Assembly: GCF_963678795.1 (NCBI RefSeq)
Contig: NZ_OY787452.1
Coordinates: forward strand, 496,001-560,000
Direction of reading: 5' to 3'
DNA length: 64,000 bases
Source: an uncultured Methanoregula sp.
GTDB taxonomy: Archaea; Halobacteriota; Methanomicrobia; Methanomicrobiales; Methanospirillaceae
Shown here: positions 27,447-35,420 of the stretch, one piece after another
Position numbering within the stretch: position 1 is the first letter of the stretch
Layout of the letters: every line of letters starts with the position of its first letter
The notes under the pieces: generated by a model
Seen by the model: the letters and a program-made list of their open reading frames with translations, nothing else
The model's database searches: none
What the model was told of the DNA's origin: nothing
Translations under genes and position numbers: made by a program

Positions 27447-28703
27447 TCACACCACAATCCTGTCTCCAGCCGCGTCCATCTTCTCCCGGAAGTCTTTCAG
27501 GAAAGCCACCACCCGCTCGGCCGTATCCTTCTTGCACTGGCCGCAGGTAATCTCCCCTTCCATGCATTTGCGCCGGATCCCGGAGAGTTCCGCATCATCC
27601 GTCACCATGTGGAAGAGGTTGAGGAGGTACAGCGAACACTTGTCCGGCTCTCCGCCAAGACGTTTCTGCTCCTCCAGAGTCATCCTTCCGCCGGTGATCC
27701 CGCTCATCACTTTCTTTCGCACTACCGCTTCGGGTTCATAGAATGAGATGAGGCTCTCAGGAATGCTCGAGGACATCTTCCCCCCGGTAAGGCCCGGCAT
27801 GAAGATATGGTACGTGGACGAAGGGGTAAAAAATGCAAACCCGCCATGTGCCCGCTCGATCTCCCGGACCTTTCCTTTCACATCGGCGCACTGCGCCCCC
27901 TTGATATCAACATGCCCCTCGTATTTCTTTGCGTGCGGGAAAGCCTTCTTGACGGCTTCGAGCGCTGCCTCGGGAGCGTTCTTGGACCGGACGCTGATGT
28001 ACCCGTCCCGCTCCTCGACCGTGAACATCCGCATCTTGTGGGCAATGCCCCTTGTCAAGCGGATGTGCGGGTCCTGGTCCACCCCGACCGGGACAAGGGT
28101 CGGTGCCGGTTCGCGGTCAACCTGGGGATAGAGGATATCAGCAACCTGCGTGATCACACTGTCTGCATGGGCCAGGTCCGTCTCCTGTGAGAAACCGTAG
28201 ATCGCGGTCAGTTCAGAGAAATTGACTTTCGTTGCCGCTTCGAAGGCAAGGTCCTTCAACCGGTTGTTCCGGCTCTGGAAGTAGGTCTCGCCTTCAAACC
28301 CGAGGGCATAGAGGCAGGCGAGGTACTCTTTCCCGAACTCGTTGCACTTATCCCATGAGAGGCCCCGGACCGCGTGGGCTTCCCGGTCGGCGATCGTGAT
28401 GTAACCATTACCGCCCTGCTGCACGTGCCAGACAACCTCCTTCATCACCATCAGGTGGCCGAGGTGTGGGTGGCCGCTCGGCATGAACCCGGTCAGGATA
28501 TGGAACGGCGTTTTGTGGGCAATCGCGTGCGCTATCGGACGGTAGTCGCGGTGGCCGACAACAATGCCCCGGCGAATAAAATACGGGATCTCGGGGAGTT
28601 CTGCTATCGCAGGGGCGATCGGGTCGATACCGAATTCGGCAAAGGTTTTCCCGATGTCAAGGGACGGGGTACTTGACCAGGGGTTGATCTGAGGGTCTGG
28701 CAT
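27447..28703 (-). CDS. trpS: Tryptophan--tRNA ligase
   Basis: A 418-residue class I synthetase of the archaeal/eukaryotic type. The HIGH motif appears as PSGHPHLGH (75-83) and the KMSKS motif as GGKMSSSIPES (about residue 308). An N-terminal extension (1-45) is usual in this group. It lies between endA and pheS with gaps of 7 and 1 bases, so charging of Trp and Phe is expressed with tRNA splicing. Confidence 0.96.
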   Translation of the reverse strand: MPDPQINPWSSTPSLDIGKTFAEFGIDPIAPAIAELPEIPYFIRRGIVVGHRDYRPIAHAIAHKTPFHILTGFMPSGHPHLGHLMVMKEVVWHVQQGGNGYITIADREAHAVRGLSWDKCNEFGKEYLACLYALGFEGETYFQSRNNRLKDLAFEAATKVNFSELTAIYGFSQETDLAHADSVITQVADILYPQVDREPAPTLVPVGVDQDPHIRLTRGIAHKMRMFTVEERDGYISVRSKNAPEAALEAVKKAFPHAKKYEGHVDIKGAQCADVKGKVREIERAHGGFAFFTPSSTYHIFMPGLTGGKMSSSIPESLISFYEPEAVVRKKVMSGITGGRMTLEEQKRLGGEPDKCSLYLLNLFHMVTDDAELSGIRRKCMEGEITCGQCKKDTAERVVAFLKDFREKMDAAGDRIVV

Positions 28704-28710
28704 GGTTCTC

Positions 28711-29721
28711 TCACAGCTTTATACGTGCAAATTCGACGAACTGGATTCCGGAAGAATGTACGGCTCCAAAGAACATCTTCTTTTTGACACTATGCGCCAT
28801 CCGCACGGAGCGGGAGATGGCACTCATGGGGAGGACTGCCTCTTTCTCAACGGCATGGACCAGCAGGTCGGAGTGGACGTTCCTGCCGCAGTAGACGCGG
28901 AAATGGTGGCCGAACTTGTAACCGGTCCGGGGGGTGAACTGGTTGGCCCGTAGTTCATTATAGACCGCTATCTTCCCGGCGAGTTCCTTATCGGTCTCGC
29001 TTGCAAGGGCAAGGAAACCTGCGGTGCTGATCTCATCCTGCCCCTGCATGAGCCGGATCGTCCCGTTCTCCATGAGGGAGAGGAGTTCCACGGGGCCGAG
29101 AATCATGCGTTCGGGATCGAGCCGTTTACCATACCCTGCCTGTTCAAGGTCGGAACCTGGAGAAGTCCTCACCATTGCGGATTTCCCGATCAGGATTGCT
29201 TCGTGCTGCCCGAGAGGGGGGAGGGGGTTCTGGGCTGCTGCGAGTTTCTGAAGTTTGATCTCATAATAGGTGAGCTCCTCCTCGTCATCCACGACAGCCA
29301 GGATATACTGCTTGCGCATATTACGCGAGGCCATCACTTCCTCGATGAGCTTCTCGAACCGGATCGGGTCCCGCTCGGAGAGGACGCGGACAAGGTAGAC
29401 CGATTCGCCCTTGCCCGGCTTCTCGCCGCGCCGGAATACCCGGAAATCGTGCGGCCCGGTCTGGACAACGTACCCGCGTTCGCGGAGATCGCGGTACACG
29501 AGAAAACTCCGCATGAATGTCGGCTGGCTGGAGAATTCGGCAAAAAGGGTATCGAATGAGTACCCGGGCACTTCGATCTTCTGCCGGTGGATGAGGTAGA
29601 GGGCTTCCTGCGGGGAGAGGCGGAGGCCATCGGCTTCAGGGCGACCGTACCCGCTCTGCTCGTAGAGTGCTTTTCCGTCCTTTCCCATGCGGATAGTATT
29701 CCCATCGAATGCTGCTTTCAC
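28711..29721 (-). CDS. endA: tRNA-splicing endonuclease
   Basis: A 336-residue double-length EndA, as in the homodimeric archaeal enzyme in which one polypeptide holds two repeats. The C-terminal half carries the catalytic Tyr-His-Lys: GYKFGHHFRVYCGRNVHSDLLVHAV includes the histidine, and SVKKKMFFG the lysine. It removes introns from pre-tRNAs. A GTG at 29721 is proposed as start: TTATAAT lies about 27 bases upstream, fitting a leaderless message, and the protein then begins VKAAFDGNTI. The frame is open for 23 more codons to 29790. Confidence 0.85.
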   Translation of the reverse strand: MKAAFDGNTIRMGKDGKALYEQSGYGRPEADGLRLSPQEALYLIHRQKIEVPGYSFDTLFAEFSSQPTFMRSFLVYRDLRERGYVVQTGPHDFRVFRRGEKPGKGESVYLVRVLSERDPIRFEKLIEEVMASRNMRKQYILAVVDDEEELTYYEIKLQKLAAAQNPLPPLGQHEAILIGKSAMVRTSPGSDLEQAGYGKRLDPERMILGPVELLSLMENGTIRLMQGQDEISTAGFLALASETDKELAGKIAVYNELRANQFTPRTGYKFGHHFRVYCGRNVHSDLLVHAVEKEAVLPMSAISRSVRMAHSVKKKMFFGAVHSSGIQFVEFARIKL

Positions 29722-29842
29722 TGCCGGATATATTATTCCCGGATGATTATAAGGGCGCCTGAAGCGCGGGGATGGTGTATGTTGGTGCACTGCAGCCCAC
29801 CGGTCAGAAATCCTTATGAATTACAATAAGCTGAATCAAAGC

Positions 29843-29853
29843 CTATAAAAAGG
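29843..29853 (+). promoter_or_regulatory. TATA box upstream of the radical SAM island
   Basis: CCTATAAAAAG is the best plus-strand TATA match before the island. It implies a leader of about 140 bases, which contains a 20-codon open frame (29894-29956). A weaker AATACTATAG at about 29947-29956 would give a short leader instead. Confidence 0.4.
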
Positions 29854-30010
29854 GCAAAATCGAATTTGTATAGTCAGATCGTATCTCATAAGTATGCTTG
29901 AAATGCACGTCCCCCAGGATGAATCTCATTCCGGGAAGATTTGGGTAATACTATAGGATAGATCGGCCCCACACCGGAATTCTTTTCAGGCCAGTATCTC
30001 GCGGCGGAAA

Positions 30011-30652
30011 ATGATGGTGAACGAATACAACGACCCCGGATGCCGACTCAGGAGCACAATTAACCTCGGGTGCTTTCTCGCACGATCGGAGGTAAACGGC
30101 CCGGGTATCCGGGCAGTCGTGTGGGTGCAGGGATGTCCCCACCGGTGCGAAGGGTGTTTCAACCCGCAGTTTTTACCGTTTTCTCCTGCACGGGAAGTCA
30201 CCGCCGGTGAACTTGCAGATACTATCCTTGCCCGACCTGGCATCGACGGGGTAACATTCTCGGGGGGTGAGCCGTTTGCCCAGGCAGTTCCGCTTGCAGC
30301 CCTCGGGGAGCATCTCTCTGAATCGGGGCTCAATGTTGTCACGTATTCCGGCTATATGTATGACCACCTTACCCGGGGCACGGAAGCAGGATGGCAGGAT
30401 CTCCTCTCAGTCACCGATCTCCTCGTTGCCGGCCCGTATATCCCCTCCCTCCGGTGCACGGGTTCCCTGAAAGGATCTACAAACCAGCAAATCGTCCCGC
30501 TAAGCGGGAGGATTTCCGTCACGGCCGATGAAGGAATTATCCGGGGTGGGACTGCCGAGTTCACTATCTCACCGGAAGGGGCCATCACTACAACCGGTTT
30601 TCCCGATATTAAGCTCCTCCGGAAGCTCAAAGCCTGCGGGAGGGGTATTTGA
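30011..30652 (+). CDS. Radical SAM protein, NrdG/activase-like
   Basis: A 213-residue radical SAM enzyme. The cluster motif CX3CX2C is at Cys42, Cys46, Cys49 (GCPHRCEGCFNPQ), preceded by EVNGPGIRAVVWVQ, and TFSGGEPF (82-89) is the SAM-contacting glycine motif. This pattern matches activating enzymes of anaerobic ribonucleotide reductase and glycyl-radical enzymes, but no nrdD or other glycyl-radical enzyme gene is nearby. Instead it opens a tight operon with DUF1257, Ycf46-like, WD40, ASKHA and DUF2997 genes. The ATG at 30011 or 30014 could be used. Its real substrate is unknown. Confidence 0.85.
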   Translation: MMVNEYNDPGCRLRSTINLGCFLARSEVNGPGIRAVVWVQGCPHRCEGCFNPQFLPFSPAREVTAGELADTILARPGIDGVTFSGGEPFAQAVPLAALGEHLSESGLNVVTYSGYMYDHLTRGTEAGWQDLLSVTDLLVAGPYIPSLRCTGSLKGSTNQQIVPLSGRISVTADEGIIRGGTAEFTISPEGAITTTGFPDIKLLRKLKACGRGI

Positions 30653-30653
30653 G

Positions 30654-31052
30654 ATGTCGCATTACAGCCGGGTGAAGACCGCATTCCATAACCGCAAAGC
30701 GCTGGTTGCCTGCCTGATAAAACTCGGATACCAGGTTGAGACCGATACGGTCATCAAAGGGCACCACGGGGAACATACCGTGGATATTGCAGCAAAGAAC
30801 CGGCAGGGGTACGGGATTGGCTTTGTCAAAGGCCAGGACGGCTCCTACGACATGGTGGCCGACTGGTGGGGCGTATCAGGAACGGACGAGCAGAAGATCC
30901 TGCAGGACCTCTCCCGGCAGGCCGAGTCCATCCAGAAAGAGTATGCCCGCAAAATGATTCTCGAACAGACCGCCCGCGAGGGGTATGAACTCGTCTCTGA
31001 GACAAACGAAGAGGACGGGAGTGTCAGGATTGTTGTGCGGAGATGGGAATGA
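30654..31052 (+). CDS. DUF1257 (Ycf35-like) protein
   Basis: A 132-residue soluble protein. MSHYSRVKTAFHNRKALVAC, GHHGEHTVDIAAKN, GFVKGQDGSYDMVADWWGV and the C-terminal helix AESIQKEYARKMILEQTAREGY followed by SVRIVVRRW fit DUF1257, which includes the plastid/cyanobacterial Ycf35. Biochemical role unknown. The start at 30654 has GGGAGGGG about 8 bases before it and lies 1 base after the radical SAM stop; the open frame upstream reads over that gene. Confidence 0.85.
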   Translation: MSHYSRVKTAFHNRKALVACLIKLGYQVETDTVIKGHHGEHTVDIAAKNRQGYGIGFVKGQDGSYDMVADWWGVSGTDEQKILQDLSRQAESIQKEYARKMILEQTAREGYELVSETNEEDGSVRIVVRRWE

Positions 31053-32614
31053 TGCAGTGTTCCGAGCCGGACTTCTCAAAGAAACTCAACATCTCGCTCC
31101 GGGCCCGTATTACCCTGATCGTGGTGATGACTCCCGAGGAGGAGCGTGTAGTGTCCCGGATACAGGAAGTCTGCGAGGGATGGGAGCCGCCCCGACAGTG
31201 CATCACATGGGACAGCGTGGACGGGTACCAGGTCATTGCCGGTAACCGCTCTTTCCATGCCGCTTCCCGCGACCCGCTCGCAGCACTCGACGAAATACAA
31301 AAGACCGACGAGAACGCGGTGATCATCCTCAAAGACTTCCACGAGTACTGGAACAACCCGCAGGTGAAGCGCAAACTCCGCTCATTCTCCCAGAAATTCA
31401 GGTACAACCGCCGATCCATCGTGATCGTTACACCCGTGCAGAAGATCCCTGAGGAGATCCGGGACGAGGCGGTCCTTGTCCACTTCCCGCCACCGGCCCC
31501 GGCCGAGCTCTCCGCCGACCTTGACCGGCTCCTGGCAACGAGCGGGATTGGAAGCTCGCTCTCAAAAGCCGGACGGGAGAAGATCATCCAAGCTGCACTT
31601 GGAATGACCTTAAACCAGGCCCGTCGCTCGTTTTCGAAAGTGATCGTCACTCGGGGAACCATCGACGACCAGGACATTGACACTATCATTGCCGACAAAA
31701 AAGAGATCCTGAGCCAGTCGGATGCTCTTGAGTTCTACAGCCTCACCGAAGCTGCGGAGAACGTGGGAGGCCTTGATGCCCTTAAGGACTGGCTCCGCCT
31801 GCGCGAGCGGGCGTTCACGAGCATTGCCCGGGAGTACGGGCTTCCGGCTCCCAAGGGCATTGCCCTCATAGGTATCCCGGGAACGGGAAAGAGCCTGACA
31901 GCGAAGATGATTGCTGACCTCTGGCACCTCCCGCTCCTTCGGCTCGATGTGGGCGCCCTCTTCGGGAGCCTTGTCGGGGAATCCGAGGAGCGGACAAGGC
32001 GTGCGCTTGCCCTTGCCGAGACGATCGCCCCCTGCATCCTCTGGGTGGACGAGATAGAGAAAGCGTTTGCCTTTGGGAGCGGAGACGCAGGCACAAGCCA
32101 GCGGGTCTTTGCCCATCTCCTGACCTGGATGCAGGACAAGACCTCCCCCTGTTTTGTAGTGGCAACGGCGAACAATATCGCGGCCCTCCCGCCAGAGCTT
32201 CTCCGGAAAGGGCGCTTTGATGAGATCTTTTTTTTAGACCTGCCAAGCCACGGAGAGCGGCGCGAGATCTTTTTAGTCCACTTAAAAAAACGCAAGTGCA
32301 TTCCTGCCGAGTTCGACCTTGACCTGCTTGCCCGTGAGAGTAACGGGTACGTGGGCGCCGAGATCGAGCAGACCATCATCGATGCCATGTATCAGGCTTT
32401 CAGCGAGAACATGCGCCGGCTGACAACCGAAGACATCCTTGTCTGTATCAAGAAGCAGGTGCCGCTCTCGGTCTCCCAGCGCGAGACGGTTGCCGCACTG
32501 AGGGCGTACCTGGCCGAAGGCCGGGCGGTCTCCGCATCAAAGACGCTCCCCAGCCACCTTCCGGAATCCGGGCGCTCCATTGCCCTTGAGACCATCGATA
32601 TTCCCGGGACGTGA
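31049..32614 (+). CDS. Ycf46-like AAA+ ATPase
   Basis: A 521-residue ATPase. The N-terminal half (about 1-240) is the non-AAA part seen in Ycf46 proteins, including VIILKDFHEYWNNPQVKRKL and a second alpha/beta block ending VLVHFPPPAPAEL. The C-terminal AAA+ module has GIPGTGKS (about 275-282), CILWVDEIEKAF (about 329-340), a sensor 1 region FVVATANN and LLRKGRFDEIFFLDLPS with the arginine finger. GGAG at 31039-31042 favours the ATG at 31049. Ycf46 is linked to photosynthesis regulation in cyanobacteria, which cannot be its job here. It overlaps both neighbours by a few bases. Confidence 0.87.
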   Translation: MMQCSEPDFSKKLNISLRARITLIVVMTPEEERVVSRIQEVCEGWEPPRQCITWDSVDGYQVIAGNRSFHAASRDPLAALDEIQKTDENAVIILKDFHEYWNNPQVKRKLRSFSQKFRYNRRSIVIVTPVQKIPEEIRDEAVLVHFPPPAPAELSADLDRLLATSGIGSSLSKAGREKIIQAALGMTLNQARRSFSKVIVTRGTIDDQDIDTIIADKKEILSQSDALEFYSLTEAAENVGGLDALKDWLRLRERAFTSIAREYGLPAPKGIALIGIPGTGKSLTAKMIADLWHLPLLRLDVGALFGSLVGESEERTRRALALAETIAPCILWVDEIEKAFAFGSGDAGTSQRVFAHLLTWMQDKTSPCFVVATANNIAALPPELLRKGRFDEIFFLDLPSHGERREIFLVHLKKRKCIPAEFDLDLLARESNGYVGAEIEQTIIDAMYQAFSENMRRLTTEDILVCIKKQVPLSVSQRETVAALRAYLAEGRAVSASKTLPSHLPESGRSIALETIDIPGT

Positions 32615-35415
32615 AACACGTGAAGCCCGGAACTCCTCTTCCGCTCATAGGCGCCTGGCTGTACCGGAAGCAGGTGCGTAATCTCGTCCGCATGGCAGGA
32701 GACGGGGATGTGACCGCAGTTGCAGAACTGGCAGCGGTCTTCTCTTCTGCAGATGATCGCAGGGTTCGTAACGATGCTGATTGCGGCCTCCGGTCCTTCC
32801 CGGTACCCGGGCAGGCAGGTGCGCTCTGTCACGAAGTACTTATCCGGAACCTGCCCGCACTCACCCGCATCGCACTTGAATGCGGGTACCTCCCATCCGA
32901 ACCGGGTGAGCGGGCGCTCTTTCTTTTCTGCACTACCGGTTCCGCAGGAAACCACCTGTGCGGACATGAGTACAGCGAACAGGACCTGGCCCGTGGATAC
33001 GGTAAGGCTGATGCCCTGCTCCGGGCCCGGGCCCGCGATGCAGCCCGCAAAAACGGGTCCTGCGATCTTCTTGCCCGGGTGCTCTGCAGTCCCGGGATGA
33101 CGGGACCTGATAAATGGACATACGATGAGTGGGAGATCATAATCGCCGGCTTATCCCAGAAAGGACAGTGGGCTGAACTCTGGCATTACCTCATGCTTGC
33201 GCCCATTCCCCTTGCAGTAACAGCCATCACTGCCATGAATAATGCGGGATGGACCCCCCCGGGGGATGACCGGCTTGTCTTTGGGGAGATCGTTGCTGTT
33301 CTTCCTGACAACTGGAATTATCCCTCGCCCTCCGGCGAACCCCATCCAGCGATCGGCAGGGCTGCCACACAGGTCTCACGGGTTGCATTTTCCCCGGACG
33401 GATCGCTGCTTGCTGAGGGATGCTGCGATGGGACAATCGTGATACGGGGAACTGCATTGGCAGGCCCTGAAAGTGAAATTCTCTCGGGTGCCGGCCCGGC
33501 ACAGTTCATAATGCTCTCCGGCGACAACCGCTCTCTCGTCTCCTGCGGGAACGACGGCGGCATCCGGTGCCACGGGATTCCGGATACCATCCCGGTCTGG
33601 TCCCGGCAGATTGGCGGGGACGTAACCGCTCTGTGCCGGTCCTCCGATGACCGGCTCCTTCTTGCCGGCGACAGCCGGGGCAGGCTATTCCTCCTCAATC
33701 CGCGTGACGGCGGGATCCTCAGGGAAACGGCACTGCACCCGTCACCGGTGACCTGCATTGCTCTCTCCCGGGACGGAGCAAGCGCTGCCTGCGGGCATGC
33801 CGACGGGACCGTCTCAGTTGCCGGTACCGGGGATGAGAGGGTCCGGCACCTGCCAGCAGGCTCCCCCGACCCGGTCCGGCTGGTCGCGTTTGGCCCGGAC
33901 AACAGGGAATGCCTTGTTATGCACGACAAGGCACTCCCGGTGCTGTGGGACACGGAAACGGGTGCCCGGCTCCGGAGCTTCTCCGGACATGCCGGCGTCT
34001 GTACCTGCTGCGCCATCTTCACGGAATGCAGGTGGTTTGCCATCGGAAGCAGCGACCATACCCTCCGGTTCTGGGACTGGCGGGAGGCAGTACTGGCAAC
34101 CGCAATCCCGCTGTACAACCGGCATATCACCTGCTGCTCCGCCTCGCCGGATGGACAATACCTTGCCGCGGGATTCAATGACGGGACGATCCGGCTCTAC
34201 TCTCTGCCCGGCCACAAGCTGGCAAAAGAGATCAAGGGGCACAAAAAAACAATCACCTCCTGCATCTTCTCGCAAGACGGGAACCGCCTTGCAACCGTGA
34301 GCTGGGACGGGACAACGAAACTCTGGCGGATCCCGTCGGGAGAGATTGTCCGGACGTTCGATGCCCATGCCGGGGGCATAGCCGCCCTTGCCGGGCCGGG
34401 TGAGGGTTCTCTCATCGCACCGGTGACCAGGGACGGTATCGCCCGGGTCCATGACACGGGGGATGGCAGCCTCATCCGGACTATCGATCTCTATACCCCG
34501 AAGGTAAGGACCGCCGCCTTGAGCCCTGACGGGATGTACCTTGCCTGCGCCGGGGCGGATGCGAGTCTCCGGATCTGGAACCTCCGGGACGGCAGCCTTG
34601 TCTCGACAGCCGGGCGCCTTGGCACATCCCTGTGGTGCAGCACATTCCTCGCAGGAGGCACATCGCTCTTCTGCGGGGGATGGGACGGGAGATGCAGGAT
34701 CTTCAGCATCCCGGGTGGCGGGCTTGAAAAAACCCTTGCTGGGCATACGAGCATAGTCACGTGCTGTGCTGCCACAAATGACGACACCCTCATCGTCACC
34801 GGCAGCAATGATACAACGGTCCGGATCTGGAAGCGGGATGGAGCAGAGGCCCATGCTGTCCTGGAAGGCTCCCGCACGGAGATTGGGGCGGTTACCATCT
34901 CACCGGACAACCTGCTCCTTGCTGCCGGGGGAGCTGATACCACAATCCGGCTCTGGCTCCTGCCGTGCGGGGAGCCTGCCGGAGAATTTTTAAGCATTTT
35001 CGGAAAGGTAACGGCCCTTGCCTTCGATCCCGGCGGCTGCATCGTTGTCGCAGGATACGATTCCGGTATCTGCGCATTTTATGCAGTCCACGGCAGGAAA
35101 CTCATCCGGACAATAGCTGCGCACTCCGGCGCCGTGACGGGAATTGTCATCTCTGCGGGGGAGCGGATTGTTATCACCAGTGGAGAGGACGGGCTCGTGC
35201 ACTTCCACCCACTGCCGGTTGCCGCTCTTTTATCCTGCGCAACGCTTGCCGACATGCCAGCTGTCCGTACCGAAGCTGATGCCGCCCGGGGGGGTCCGGA
35301 TGCCAGCGGGTGGGAATTCCTGTACCGCCTGCTTGCCGCACGGTTCCGGGGCGAGATCCAGATCTGCCCGTCTCCCGGAGTTATCGGGCGGTACGATATC
35401 CAGATCGCGGGGTGA
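32611..35415 (+). CDS. Large WD40-repeat protein with helical N-terminus
   Basis: A 934-residue protein starting with GTG in a GTGA overlap with the AAA+ stop. Residues 1-250 are helical without a recognised family. From about 254 to 875 I count 15 WD40-like units of roughly 40 residues, with cores such as VAFSPDGSLLA, DGTIRLYS, DGTTKLWRI, DASLRIWNL and TTVRIWKR; this would make two beta-propellers. The last 55 residues are helical. No signal peptide or membrane helix, so it is cytoplasmic. Such propellers are protein-binding scaffolds; here the likely partners are the AAA+ and ASKHA proteins of the operon. Confidence 0.85.
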   Translation: MKHVKPGTPLPLIGAWLYRKQVRNLVRMAGDGDVTAVAELAAVFSSADDRRVRNDADCGLRSFPVPGQAGALCHEVLIRNLPALTRIALECGYLPSEPGERALFLFCTTGSAGNHLCGHEYSEQDLARGYGKADALLRARARDAARKNGSCDLLARVLCSPGMTGPDKWTYDEWEIIIAGLSQKGQWAELWHYLMLAPIPLAVTAITAMNNAGWTPPGDDRLVFGEIVAVLPDNWNYPSPSGEPHPAIGRAATQVSRVAFSPDGSLLAEGCCDGTIVIRGTALAGPESEILSGAGPAQFIMLSGDNRSLVSCGNDGGIRCHGIPDTIPVWSRQIGGDVTALCRSSDDRLLLAGDSRGRLFLLNPRDGGILRETALHPSPVTCIALSRDGASAACGHADGTVSVAGTGDERVRHLPAGSPDPVRLVAFGPDNRECLVMHDKALPVLWDTETGARLRSFSGHAGVCTCCAIFTECRWFAIGSSDHTLRFWDWREAVLATAIPLYNRHITCCSASPDGQYLAAGFNDGTIRLYSLPGHKLAKEIKGHKKTITSCIFSQDGNRLATVSWDGTTKLWRIPSGEIVRTFDAHAGGIAALAGPGEGSLIAPVTRDGIARVHDTGDGSLIRTIDLYTPKVRTAALSPDGMYLACAGADASLRIWNLRDGSLVSTAGRLGTSLWCSTFLAGGTSLFCGGWDGRCRIFSIPGGGLEKTLAGHTSIVTCCAATNDDTLIVTGSNDTTVRIWKRDGAEAHAVLEGSRTEIGAVTISPDNLLLAAGGADTTIRLWLLPCGEPAGEFLSIFGKVTALAFDPGGCIVVAGYDSGICAFYAVHGRKLIRTIAAHSGAVTGIVISAGERIVITSGEDGLVHFHPLPVAALLSCATLADMPAVRTEADAARGGPDASGWEFLYRLLAARFRGEIQICPSPGVIGRYDIQIAG

Positions 35416-35420
35416 CGGCA

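Noticed and set aside
33361..35250. Repeated DNA stretches that could look like a repeat array
   Set aside because: They encode the WD40 units; spacing is about 120 bases in frame and the units differ, so they are neither CRISPR nor a DNA repeat.
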